This document shows positions 33,569 through 44,206 of a DNA stretch of 48,697 nucleotides, in pieces. The notes under the pieces are model-generated. The model was not told the DNA's origin. It did no database searches and saw nothing but the letters and a program-made list of their open reading frames with translations. Source of the stretch: Pontiella desulfatans (lineage in GTDB: Bacteria > Verrucomicrobiota > Kiritimatiellia > Kiritimatiellales > Pontiellaceae). The position numbers were made by a program, and so were the translations under genes. Each line of letters opens with the position of its first letter. The stretch's first letter is position 1. Where the stretch lies: contig JARFRL010000178.1 of the NCBI GenBank assembly GCA_029287275.1, forward strand, positions 1-48,697. Direction: 5' to 3'.

Positions 33569-33918
33569 CCCCCCCTTCCCACCTGTCCTCACCGCGGTTC
33601 CACCCGGCTCATATCCCGATCAGGTGGCCGCCGAGTCTCCCTCGATCACGACGGCGAGCGCGTGCCGCTGCTCATCGTGAATTACTGACTCGACCGGCCC
33701 GTGATCGAGGAAGACGCGACGACGCTCATCTGTTCCCGCGATTGGAACGGGCTCCGCCAGCGATGATTCCTTGAACCCGAAAAACAGCGCGTATCGTGGC
33801 GGTCACCCCGCGCCGCGAACAGCTTGGCACACCTGATGCATCAGTAATGCCGAAGTTGTAAAAACCCATGCTCCTTGCTACATAATTGTATATTGCTAGA
33901 TAAAATGACGTATAACAA
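33569..33918. other. Intergenic region holding a sigma-54 promoter, possibly eroded coding remnant
   Basis: No intact gene. The right part holds a -24/-12 promoter and an AT-rich leader. In the left part one plus-strand frame reads like protein (for example SLDHDGERVPLLIVNY, a stop, then DRPVIEEDATTLICSRDWNG, a stop), which could be the remains of a dead gene. I cannot name a family for it. Confidence 0.45.
33824..33840 (+). promoter_or_regulatory. Sigma-54 (-24/-12) promoter
   Basis: TTGGCAC ACCTGA TGCA: the invariant GG (33826-33827) and GC (33838-33839) are exactly ten bases apart, and the -24 element TTGGCAC is a full match to consensus. The -12 element (ATGCA for TTGCA) differs at one base. 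Transcription would begin near 33851, leaving a leader of about 68 bases before the NifA-like ATG at 33919. Such a promoter needs an activator, so this regulator gene is probably controlled by another bacterial enhancer-binding protein or by itself. Confidence 0.72.
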
Positions 33919-35513
<1,595 letters not shown>

Positions 35514-35517
<4 letters not shown>

Positions 35518-35954
35518 AAATACGGACCGCGACCCTAGACGACATCCCGGAGATGGCCGAACTGCTGCACGAGCTGTTCGCCATCGAAAACGACTTCACC
35601 CCGGATTTCGCCACGCAGGCCCGCGGGCTAACCCTTCTCATCGACCGCGCCGCCGCGGAGATCTTCGTGGCCGAGATCAACGGAAAGGTCATCGGCATGT
35701 GCACCGTTCAGATTCATGTTTCCACCGCCAAGGGCTGCGAAGTCGGCACGGTGGAGGATTTGGTGATCGATATCGACCATCGCGACAAAGGCGTCGGTTC
35801 GTCCTTGTTGCGGAAGGTGGAGGAATGGGCCGTCGAACGCGGTCTTGCTCGACTTCAGCTGGAGGCCGACCGCGACAACCATCCCGCCCTCGGCTTCTAC
35901 CGCCGCCAAGGCTGGCACGTCACCAACCTCATCGGTTGGATGAAGCACCTTTAA
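35514..35954 (+). CDS. GNAT-family N-acetyltransferase
   Basis: A 146-residue GNAT. It shows the N-terminal strand (MKIRTATLDDIPEMAELLHE), the central VEDLVIDIDHRDKGVGSSLL with the acetyl-CoA pyrophosphate-binding R/Q-x-x-G-x-G/S-type loop (RDKGVGSS), and the C-terminal NHPALGFYRRQGW. The substrate is unknown. Its ATG overlaps the stop of NifA-like copy 1, so it is co-translated with that regulator. It could modify the regulator or a nitrogen-related protein, but nothing in the sequence proves this. Confidence 0.88.
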
Positions 35955-35996
35955 GCCGCGGCGAAATCACGCTTAGTAAAAAACACCATATTTTAG

Positions 35997-36032
35997 GGCG
36001 GAGGAGACTTGCGCTTCCGCCTCAGGTTTTTT
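35997..36032 (+). terminator. Probable rho-independent terminator after GNAT gene
   Basis: GGCGGA (35997-36002) and TCCGCC (36016-36021) pair around a 13-base loop, followed five bases later by a run of six T (36027-36032). The stem is short and the T-run is slightly detached, so the call is moderate. It lies 43 bases after the GNAT stop and before the DUF4186 gene. Confidence 0.5.
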
Positions 36033-36077
36033 ATGCTGTAGCTGTTAGGTAGAAATACTAATCAAGAGGATTTACCC

Positions 36078-36446
36078 GTGGCGAAATTATCGGACAAGGA
36101 CTGGAACACACTAAAGGAAAAGCTGGCCAAGGACGGCCGCTTGGAACAATTCACGCTCGGCGAGCCGGAGCAGGAATACGTCACGTCGCGCGGCATGGAG
36201 ATTCTCCGACTGCACGCGGCCGACTTCGTGAACAAACGTCTCGCGCCCGCCAATCCCAAAAACGACGGGCGGCAGACGCCCACCAAAGGCCATCCTGTTT
36301 TCATCGCTCAGCACGCCTGCGGCTGCAACGACCGCGCCAGCGTGGCGGACTTCTTCGGCTATGAAATGGGCCGCGAGCTGACCGACGGCGAAGTCGACAT
36401 CATCGTCGACGTGATTCTGCGCTGGATCGGGGAGCATCTCGACTAG
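36078..36446 (+). CDS. DUF4186-like protein with GTG start
   Basis: A 122-residue protein. The segment ILRLHAADFVNKRLAPANPK, then NDGRQTPTKGHPVFIAQHAC and the closing VDVILRWIGEHL, resemble the DUF4186 family of unknown function. The family's cysteine-rich stretch after the QHA motif reads HACGCNDRASVADFF here and so differs from the usual form. The start codon is GTG, with AGAGGA seven bases before it. A strong terminator follows. No function is assigned. Confidence 0.75.
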   Translation: MAKLSDKDWNTLKEKLAKDGRLEQFTLGEPEQEYVTSRGMEILRLHAADFVNKRLAPANPKNDGRQTPTKGHPVFIAQHACGCNDRASVADFFGYEMGRELTDGEVDIIVDVILRWIGEHLD

Positions 36447-36468
36447 TCGACATCTACACCAAGGTTCG

Positions 36469-36494
36469 AAAAATCCACCCCGCGGTGGATTTTT
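36469..36494. terminator. Strong bidirectional terminator
   Basis: AAAAATCCACC (36469-36479), a 4-base loop CCGC, and GGTGGATTTTT (36484-36494) form a perfect 11-base stem with A-run and T-run flanks, able to stop transcription in either direction. It ends the DUF4186 transcript. An ATG inside its right arm (36485) opens the long frame of pcnB but is not its real start. Confidence 0.85.
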
Positions 36495-36535
36495 CTTTTG
36501 TTTCCATCTCAAACCCTGAATATAACGAACCGTTT

Positions 36536-37819
36536 ATGGACCCAGTCGTACTCAAGAGAGCCGACCACAACGTTAGTCGCAAGCAAATCAGCTCGGCGGC
36601 CATCAAAGTGATGTATCGGTTGAAAGACGAAGGCCACACCGCGTACCTCGCCGGTGGCGGCGTTCGCGACCTGTTGCTGAACCGAAACCCCAAGGACTTC
36701 GACGTCGCGACCGACGCGACGCCCGAGCAGATCCGCAAGATGTTCCGCAACTGCCGCCTCGTGGGCCGCCGGTTCCGGCTCGCCCACATTCTGTTCCGCG
36801 GCGAGGTGATCGAGACCTCCACCTTCCGCGCCCCCGTCCCCGACGATGGCGACGAAACCGTCTACTGCGACAACACCCTGCGCGTCGGCGAGACCGGCAT
36901 GGTGACGCGCGACAATATTTTCGGCACGCCCAAGGAAGACGCGCTCCGCCGCGACTTCACCATCAACGCCCTCTTCTACAACATCGCCGACTTCTCCGTC
37001 ATCGACTACGCGGGCGGCCTGAACGATCTGGACGACAAGATCATCCGCGTCATTGGCGAGCCGGACAAACGCTTCGCCGAGGATCCCGTCCGCATGATCC
37101 GCGCCGCGCGTTTCGCGGGCACGCTCGGCTTCGAGATCGAGCAACAGGCCTACGACTCCATCTGCCGCAACAAAGATCTGCTCGCGCACGCCGCGCCCTC
37201 GCGCATGTACGAGGAAGTACAAAAACTCTTCTTCTGCGGCCACGCCAAAGACGTGTTCCAGTGGCTGGAAAAAACCGATTTGCTTCACCCGATGTTCCAC
37301 GATTTCTCCCATTGGATCGACGAGGACAAAACGCGCCACGACTGGGTGATCCAAACCCTCGAGCAGATGGACCGCTGGCGCCAGGCCGGGCTGCGCGTGC
37401 ACCCCGCCCTGCTCTTCGCGCTCATTTTCGGGGAATACCATGAATTTTTGATCCAGCAGCTGATCGAGGCCGGCCAAGCCCCGCACGACGCCGCGCGCAA
37501 CGCGGTTCAAGGGCACCTGAAGGGCATGTGTGAAAACGTGCGGGTTCCCAAGCAGGCCATCTATCAAGTCTCCGACATCATGAGCAACCAAGCCCGCTTC
37601 GAGCGCGTCAAGGGCCGACAGCCGCAGCGTTTCATTCAGAGCCGCGCCTTTCTCGACGCGTTTCTCTACTTTAAATTTTCGGCCAAAGCCCACGACCGGA
37701 ATCAAGATTTGCTTGAATTCTGGACGGACCTTCGCAAAACCAACCCTCCCAAACCCCCTCCCCGAAAGGGGAAAAACGCCCCCAAGCGGCGGCCCGACGG
37801 CGAAGAGCCAATTGGGTAG
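36536..37819 (+). CDS. pcnB: Poly(A) polymerase I / CCA-adding-type nucleotidyltransferase
   Basis: A 427-residue class II nucleotidyltransferase of the PcnB type. It has YLAGGGVRDLLLNRNPKDFD with the catalytic Asp pair (D-x-D), then ATPEQIRKMFRNCRLVGRRF, then the RRDFTINALFYN and RFAEDPVRMIRAARFAG motifs. PcnB adds poly(A) tails to RNA 3' ends and so promotes decay. I start at the ATG at 36536 (MDPVVLKRADHNVSRKQIS), which fits the family N-terminus. The last 30 residues (KPPPRKGKNAPKRRPDGEEP) are encoded by a C-rich, repeat-like stretch and look like an added tail. Confidence 0.9.
   Translation: MDPVVLKRADHNVSRKQISSAAIKVMYRLKDEGHTAYLAGGGVRDLLLNRNPKDFDVATDATPEQIRKMFRNCRLVGRRFRLAHILFRGEVIETSTFRAPVPDDGDETVYCDNTLRVGETGMVTRDNIFGTPKEDALRRDFTINALFYNIADFSVIDYAGGLNDLDDKIIRVIGEPDKRFAEDPVRMIRAARFAGTLGFEIEQQAYDSICRNKDLLAHAAPSRMYEEVQKLFFCGHAKDVFQWLEKTDLLHPMFHDFSHWIDEDKTRHDWVIQTLEQMDRWRQAGLRVHPALLFALIFGEYHEFLIQQLIEAGQAPHDAARNAVQGHLKGMCENVRVPKQAIYQVSDIMSNQARFERVKGRQPQRFIQSRAFLDAFLYFKFSAKAHDRNQDLLEFWTDLRKTNPPKPPPRKGKNAPKRRPDGEEPIG
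37746..37775. repeat. C-rich hairpin stretch inside the 3' end of pcnB
   Basis: The coding end contains a run of C-tracts and the small hairpin CCCC-GAAA-GGGG followed by A5. This wording is typical of short dispersed intergenic elements, and it encodes the Pro/Lys-rich tail of PcnB. It may be an element inserted into the gene's end that is now read as protein. Confidence 0.35.
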
Positions 37820-37923
37820 GAAAAATATTTCCAAAACAAACTTGTGTGTCGCACGCCCGTTTCGATACATTTTTGTATTACTGATTGGCATGAAAACCCG
37901 CCAACTGGAATGAGGATGCAATA

Positions 37924-39456
<1,533 letters not shown>

Positions 39457-39500
39457 GTTTCAGGGTTGAAAGGCGCGCCGGTTTAGAGGTCCAATAGGGC

Positions 39501-40373
39501 ATGGAAATTGATCAACTAGTCGAATCATTCGAATTCCGCTTCACCGCCGCGGGCGTCGACAACGCCAAGCGCGTCACGGAGGAACTGCTCGCGCACGTCT
39601 TCGATTGCAAGCCGCTGGAAATCTACACCGGCGCGGCGGACATCGCGTCCACCACGGCCAGCAAGTTCGAAATCATCAAACGCCTCGAGCCCCTGGCCGA
39701 GCGGGTCGAGAACGGCGAACCGCTGCAATACGTCATCGGACACGTTGATTTCTGGGGACTCCAGATCAAATGCGATCCGCGCGCCCTGATTCCGCGCCCC
39801 GAGACCGAGCTCTTGGTCGAGGAGGTCGTCACCTCCAACATGTGGAACCGCGAAAACGCCGGCCCCGCGACGGTGGTCGACGTGGGAACCGGAACCGGTT
39901 GCGTCGCGCTGACGCTCGCTCGGCAGAGGGCGGACGCGAACTTCAAGGCGGTCGACATCTCGTCCGACGCGCTGGAACTCGCGAAAGAAAACGCGGAAGC
40001 CAACGGACTCGCCGACCGCGTGTTCTGGATGCGCAACAATCTGCTGGAGCGCTTCGCGCCCGAAAGCGCGGATATCGTCGTGGCCAATCTTCCGTACATC
40101 GCGACCAACGACTGGAAGCGTCTGCATCCGTCCGTCCGCGACCACGAACCCCAGCTCGCGCTTGATAGCGGCCCCACCGGCATGGAACTGATCGACGAAC
40201 TCGCGACCCAGGCCCGCTACGTGCTCGTGCCCGGCGGCATGCTCTTTCTCGAGTTCGGCTTCGACCAAGGCGCCCTCGTCATCAAACGACTGGAAAGCCT
40301 CGGCTACCAAAACATCGAGATCAAACACGACCTCGCGGGCCACGACCGCATCGCCATCGCGACCAATCCCTGA
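39501..40373 (+). CDS. prmC: Peptide chain release factor N5-glutamine methyltransferase
   Basis: A 290-residue PrmC/HemK-type enzyme that methylates the Gln of the GGQ motif in release factors RF1 and RF2. It shows the N-terminal helical domain, then PLQYVIGHVDFWGLQIKCDP, IPRPETELLVE, the AdoMet-binding VVDVGTGTGCVALTLA, and the substrate motif NLPYIA in place of the more common NPPY. The end of the gene overlaps the SprT-like start by one base (TGATG). A ribosome site AGGG lies close to the ATG. Confidence 0.93.
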   Translation: MEIDQLVESFEFRFTAAGVDNAKRVTEELLAHVFDCKPLEIYTGAADIASTTASKFEIIKRLEPLAERVENGEPLQYVIGHVDFWGLQIKCDPRALIPRPETELLVEEVVTSNMWNRENAGPATVVDVGTGTGCVALTLARQRADANFKAVDISSDALELAKENAEANGLADRVFWMRNNLLERFAPESADIVVANLPYIATNDWKRLHPSVRDHEPQLALDSGPTGMELIDELATQARYVLVPGGMLFLEFGFDQGALVIKRLESLGYQNIEIKHDLAGHDRIAIATNP

Positions 40374-40996
40374 TGGTGCCCGCGGCGGACAGGCGAAAGG
40401 CCCGTTTCGCGGAGGGCGACGCCGTCAGCTTCCCCTATCGCCGCGGACGGGTGGCGGGAACGATCGTCCGAATGAATCCCAAACGCGCCATCATCCGCGC
40501 GGACGGAACCGACTTCACCATTCCCTACGAATCACTCACGACCACGTCCGAGGGCGCCGCCGCGCGCGTGGAGCGGATAGAAGCCGTTCACGACCGCGCC
40601 ACGAAACTCATCGCTCGGCATGGCCTCAAGCGCTGGCGATTCGCGTTCGACCACTCCACGCGACGGGCGGGGTGTTGCCGCTATTCGACCAAGACCCTGT
40701 CCATCGCGTTCGATCTGGCGGCGAATGGATCGGAAGCCGATATCCGCGACACGATTCTACACGAAATCGCGCACGCGCTGGTGGGTCGAAAGCATCATCA
40801 CGACGCGGTCTGGAAAGCGAAGGCGGTCGAGATCGGCGGATCGGCCGAACGAACGCACCGGCTCCAGTTCGCGCCGCCGCGCTGGAACGTCACCTGCGAA
40901 AACCGCTGTTGGAGCCATACGGCTCAACAGCGGAACTCGAAACTGATCTGTCGGAAGTGCGGCGAAAAACTAATCTACTCCCCCGCGCGGCCGTAG
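40373..40996 (+). CDS. SprT-like zinc metalloprotease domain protein
   Basis: A 207-residue protein with an N-terminal small beta domain (residues 10-60, SFPYRRGRVAGTIVRMNPKR), a SprT-like domain with the zinc-binding and catalytic motif HEIAHALVGRKHHHDAVWK, and a C-terminal zinc ribbon (TCENRC then CRKCG). SprT-like proteases in eukaryotes cut DNA-protein crosslinks; the bacterial role is not settled. It is co-translated with prmC. The 3' end lies 11 bases from the convergent HEAT-repeat gene. Confidence 0.85.
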   Translation: MVPAADRRKARFAEGDAVSFPYRRGRVAGTIVRMNPKRAIIRADGTDFTIPYESLTTTSEGAAARVERIEAVHDRATKLIARHGLKRWRFAFDHSTRRAGCCRYSTKTLSIAFDLAANGSEADIRDTILHEIAHALVGRKHHHDAVWKAKAVEIGGSAERTHRLQFAPPRWNVTCENRCWSHTAQQRNSKLICRKCGEKLIYSPARP

Positions 40997-41007
40997 AACG
41001 GAAAGCT

Positions 41008-42789
41008 CTATTTTTTCGCCTTGTCGATCGTCGCCTGAATCGCGGCGCGCTCCTCGTCGCGGCGGCACGCCTCCAGCGCCTGCGTCGCCAGCTTTTTATT
41101 CAGCTTTTTCGGCTTTTGCGCGGCCAGCAAACGCGAGCAGCCGCGCATGAGCGTGACGTGATTCGCCAACGACATCTCCTCGTTGGACGCCAACTCAATC
41201 ATCGCCGGAAGGCCGTTGTCCGCGCCCCATCCGCCCAACAGTTTGACCGCGAGCTTTTGGAGTTTTTCGTCGCTGGAACCACAGGCCTCGACCAGCGGCT
41301 GAAGCGCTTCCTGACTGCCGGTCTGAACCAACGCTTGCAGAATATTGGCTTGGCCCCGCGGCGAGGCGCCTTCCATCCGCGCCACTAGAATATCGACCGC
41401 CTTGGCCGGATCGCTCGAACGCCGCGTGATCTCAACGACCGCGTTGAGGATGTCGCGGGACAGCGCGGAGGACTCCTTCGTGATCATCAGCGCGACCAAC
41501 TCCTCGAGATTCGAGGAGTCGCCGATCGCGCCAACGGCCGCGACCGCGGCTTTAGGCGCCGCGTCGCCATCGCCGGCGGCGTACTTGAAGAACGTCGAAA
41601 TCAGATCCACGCGCCCGCGGTTCGCGAGCGCCTCGATCGCGATGGCGCGGCGATCGTCGGCCGAGCCCGCCGCGACGTTCTCCAGCGCCTCGTCGACTCC
41701 ATCGGCGTCCAGCCGACCCAGCGCGCGGAGCGCCGCGGGACGACCGTTCGCGAGCAGCGATGCCACGGACCCGGCGGTGCCGATCCGCGCCAGCGCGCGG
41801 GAGGCCCCGTCCTGAACGAGCGGGTCTGGGGATTTCAGCAACGGTTCGACCCCTTTCGCGTAGGCGCGGTTTTCGCTGAACGCCAAGGCGCCCAGCGCCT
41901 GGGGTTGGATATGTGGAGGAAGGCTTCCGACTTTCGCGGCGACGGCGTCGAGAACCACCGGATCCTTTCCTTGAAGCGCGGCCTCGATCACCGCGAGTTG
42001 CCGCGCGGGAACGCCCGACGCCAGCGCGTCGTTGGCCAATTGGGTTTCGCCCGCGAGCAGCAAGCTCAGTAGCGCCGCGGCCTGAACCTCGGGATCCGTG
42101 CTCGAGGCGAGGAGTTGAGACGTGATGTTTTCGCGGCTCATGGAAAGCAACGCGGCGTCGATTTGCGTGAGGCGGAATCCCGCCGCGCCCACGCGCGCGG
42201 TGGCGAGCGCCTTGACTCCGGCGTCCTCGTTCAGACGGCCCAGCGCCTTCACCGCGGCCATGAAGACCGCGTCGTCGTTCGCTTCGAGATAACCCGCGAT
42301 CAAGTTGGAAGCGCCCTCTTCCCCGCGCTCCCCCAGCGCGACGATGAGACCGGCGGTCTCTTTGGCCGAACGCGCCTTTCTCATCTTCAGCTGAGCGCCC
42401 AACGCGTGCCCGGCTCGCGGGGACGGATTGACGGCCAACGCGCGGCGGGCGTCGTCGCGGATATGCTCGTCCTTGTGGTTGAGCAGTTCCACGAGCGTGG
42501 GAACAGCTTCTTCGCCGCCGATCCGCTCCAGATTGTTGAGCACCGGTTGGATGACCGAGACAACCGGATGGTCGCCCGCGAGCACTTGGCACATTTCCAG
42601 ACAGATCGTCTCCCGCGCGCCGGGTTCGGCGTCGGGCGCGCTCGCCTTGGAGCAGGCCGCGAGCAGATCAAGCCGCGCCTGGGTCTGGACGTCCAGATCG
42701 GCCGCGGTGAGATTCGGGATCAGCTCTTTCACCGCGGCGTGCGACGCCACGGCCATGAGCAATACGAGAAGGAATGGTTTCTTGAACAT
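41008..42789 (-). CDS. Exported HEAT-repeat protein
   Basis: A 593-residue protein with a signal peptide (MFKKPFLLVLLMAVASHAAV) followed by about fifteen Ala/Leu-rich helical pairs of HEAT type along most of its length (for example EAVPTLVELLNHKDEHIRDD and DGASRALARIGTAGSVASLL). These form a solenoid used for protein contacts. It lies directly downstream of an exported Gfo/Idh/MocA oxidoreductase and is likely in the same transcript. In PVC-type genomes such pairs are common in sugar or glycan gene sets. No catalytic motif is present. Confidence 0.85.
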   Translation of the reverse strand: MFKKPFLLVLLMAVASHAAVKELIPNLTAADLDVQTQARLDLLAACSKASAPDAEPGARETICLEMCQVLAGDHPVVSVIQPVLNNLERIGGEEAVPTLVELLNHKDEHIRDDARRALAVNPSPRAGHALGAQLKMRKARSAKETAGLIVALGERGEEGASNLIAGYLEANDDAVFMAAVKALGRLNEDAGVKALATARVGAAGFRLTQIDAALLSMSRENITSQLLASSTDPEVQAAALLSLLLAGETQLANDALASGVPARQLAVIEAALQGKDPVVLDAVAAKVGSLPPHIQPQALGALAFSENRAYAKGVEPLLKSPDPLVQDGASRALARIGTAGSVASLLANGRPAALRALGRLDADGVDEALENVAAGSADDRRAIAIEALANRGRVDLISTFFKYAAGDGDAAPKAAVAAVGAIGDSSNLEELVALMITKESSALSRDILNAVVEITRRSSDPAKAVDILVARMEGASPRGQANILQALVQTGSQEALQPLVEACGSSDEKLQKLAVKLLGGWGADNGLPAMIELASNEEMSLANHVTLMRGCSRLLAAQKPKKLNKKLATQALEACRRDEERAAIQATIDKAKK

Positions 42790-42804
42790 GGTCGGCCTTT
42801 CGGA

Positions 42805-44097
42805 TTACAGGGTGTAGGGAGCGCGGCGCGGACGGTCGAGCCATTTGGACGCTTCGGCGTCGCCGATGATCTCTTCCGTGGAAGGATCCCACTTGATGCT
42901 CCGGTTGAGTCGCTCGGAGATCGCGCTGAGATGACAGATCGTCGCGGTGCGATGCCCGATCTCCACGTCGGCGATGGTGCGCGCGCGCGTTTTGATGGCG
43001 TTGAGGAAATTGTCGTGATGATTCGTCGTGGCGCCGAGATGAACGTCGGACGCCGCGAGCGGCCGGTTTTTGAGCGCCGCGGGATTGGTTTGCAGATCGC
43101 CCGAGCGGCCGACCCCGATGGAGCCCTTGTCGCCGTGGAACTCGATCATGGAGTTGAACGTTCGGTTCGGGAAATCGCGGTAGACGATCGGGCCGTCCTT
43201 GTATTTATAGCCCTGGCAACCGGAATCGTCCCACCCTTGCGGGAAGAAGAATTCGGGGCCCGAGGCGTCCATGCCCAAGGCGAACTGAATAATATCGTAG
43301 TGATGCGCGCCCCAGTCGCCGTTTTTGCGGGAACCGTATTCCCAGAACGAGCGCCAACCGCCGCCATAGTTTCCTTTCACGCGCTTCCCGTTGTAGGGAT
43401 ACCAAGGCGTCGGACCAAGCCAGCGATCGTAGTCGAAGCCTTCCGGAATCGGCTGTTCGGGAAGCACCATGCCGTCGGGAAAGCGCCCGAGGTTGGCGTA
43501 GACGGTATGTACTTCGCCGATCCACCCGTTGCGGACCATTTCGACCGCTTTGCCAAATGAAGCGTCGGAGCGTTGCTGACTGCCGACTTGCAGAACCGCG
43601 CCGTGACGGCGGACCGCGGCGGAAAGCGCGCGGCCTTCCTTGATGGTTAGGCTCATCGGCTTTTCAACGTAGACGTCCTTGCCGGAACGCACCGCGTCGA
43701 GCGAGATCGGCACGTGCCAATGGTCGGGCGTGACGACGAAGCAGGCGTCGATATCGCCGCGCTCCATGATCTTCTCGTGCTCGTTGTAGCAGGCGCATCC
43801 TTTGTCGCCATACTTCGCGTTCACCCGATCCCGCGCGGCCTCGCGCTTTTTCTGGTCCACGTCGCACACGGCCAGAATCTGGACGTTGCCGCGGCCGAGC
43901 ATGTTGTTGAAATGGCCTTTCATCATCAGGCCGAAACCAACCATGCCAAACGTGATTCGCTCGCTTGGAGCGGTGAACCCCGCGAACCCCATCGCGCTGG
44001 AGGGAATCACGGTGGGAGCGGCCACGGCGGCCGCGCCCAAGGTGGAGGCGCGCAGGAAATTCCCGCGCGACAAAGCGGTCTTCTTTGTGTTCATCAT
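42805..44097 (-). CDS. Gfo/Idh/MocA-family oxidoreductase, exported
   Basis: A 430-residue NAD(P)-dependent oxidoreductase with a Rossmann start (ITFGMVGFGLMMKGHFNNML), the EKPMSLTIKEG segment bearing the conserved Lys of the E-K-P motif, and the family's C-terminal sheet. The N-terminus SRGNFLRASTLGAAAVAAPT looks like the Tat signal seen on many related proteins, but one Arg of the pair is Gly. AGGAAAGGG precedes the ATG. Such enzymes act on sugars or inositols; here glycerate kinase and a LacI regulator are encoded upstream on the same strand. The substrate is not known. Confidence 0.9.
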   Translation of the reverse strand: MMNTKKTALSRGNFLRASTLGAAAVAAPTVIPSSAMGFAGFTAPSERITFGMVGFGLMMKGHFNNMLGRGNVQILAVCDVDQKKREAARDRVNAKYGDKGCACYNEHEKIMERGDIDACFVVTPDHWHVPISLDAVRSGKDVYVEKPMSLTIKEGRALSAAVRRHGAVLQVGSQQRSDASFGKAVEMVRNGWIGEVHTVYANLGRFPDGMVLPEQPIPEGFDYDRWLGPTPWYPYNGKRVKGNYGGGWRSFWEYGSRKNGDWGAHHYDIIQFALGMDASGPEFFFPQGWDDSGCQGYKYKDGPIVYRDFPNRTFNSMIEFHGDKGSIGVGRSGDLQTNPAALKNRPLAASDVHLGATTNHHDNFLNAIKTRARTIADVEIGHRTATICHLSAISERLNRSIKWDPSTEEIIGDAEASKWLDRPRRAPYTL

Positions 44098-44130
44098 CGT
44101 ACCCTTTCCTGAAATTCTACTTTTCTAGGG

Positions 44131-44147
44131 TTTCGTTTATAACGAAA
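44131..44147. promoter_or_regulatory. Palindrome upstream of the oxidoreductase gene
   Basis: TTTCGTT TAT AACGAAA is a perfect 7-base dyad with a 3-base centre, 34 bases before the oxidoreductase start and inside the 109-base gap after the glycerate kinase gene. It could be an operator, perhaps of the LacI-type protein nearby, though it does not match the palindrome at that regulator's own gene. Confidence 0.4.
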
Positions 44148-44206
44148 GGCTACGGGAGGAATCTTGTATTTACGAACCCTATACTTGCACGAAATCGGCG
44201 TTTTAC

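Noticed and set aside
37885..37901. Sigma-54-like TTGGCA before NifA-like copy 2
   Set aside because: The GG and GC are eleven bases apart instead of ten, and the -12 region lacks the usual T residues.
36509..37921. Long open frame on the minus strand opposite pcnB
   Set aside because: The plus strand carries all PcnB motifs. The antisense product has no domain, and its start lies in the intergenic region of the next gene.
40961..41020. GGCGAAAAA...TTTTTCGCC inverted repeat between SprT-like and HEAT genes as a terminator
   Set aside because: The two arms are 42 bases apart, the left arm lies inside the SprT-like coding end, and the right arm lies in the HEAT gene end. The loop is too large for a typical terminator.
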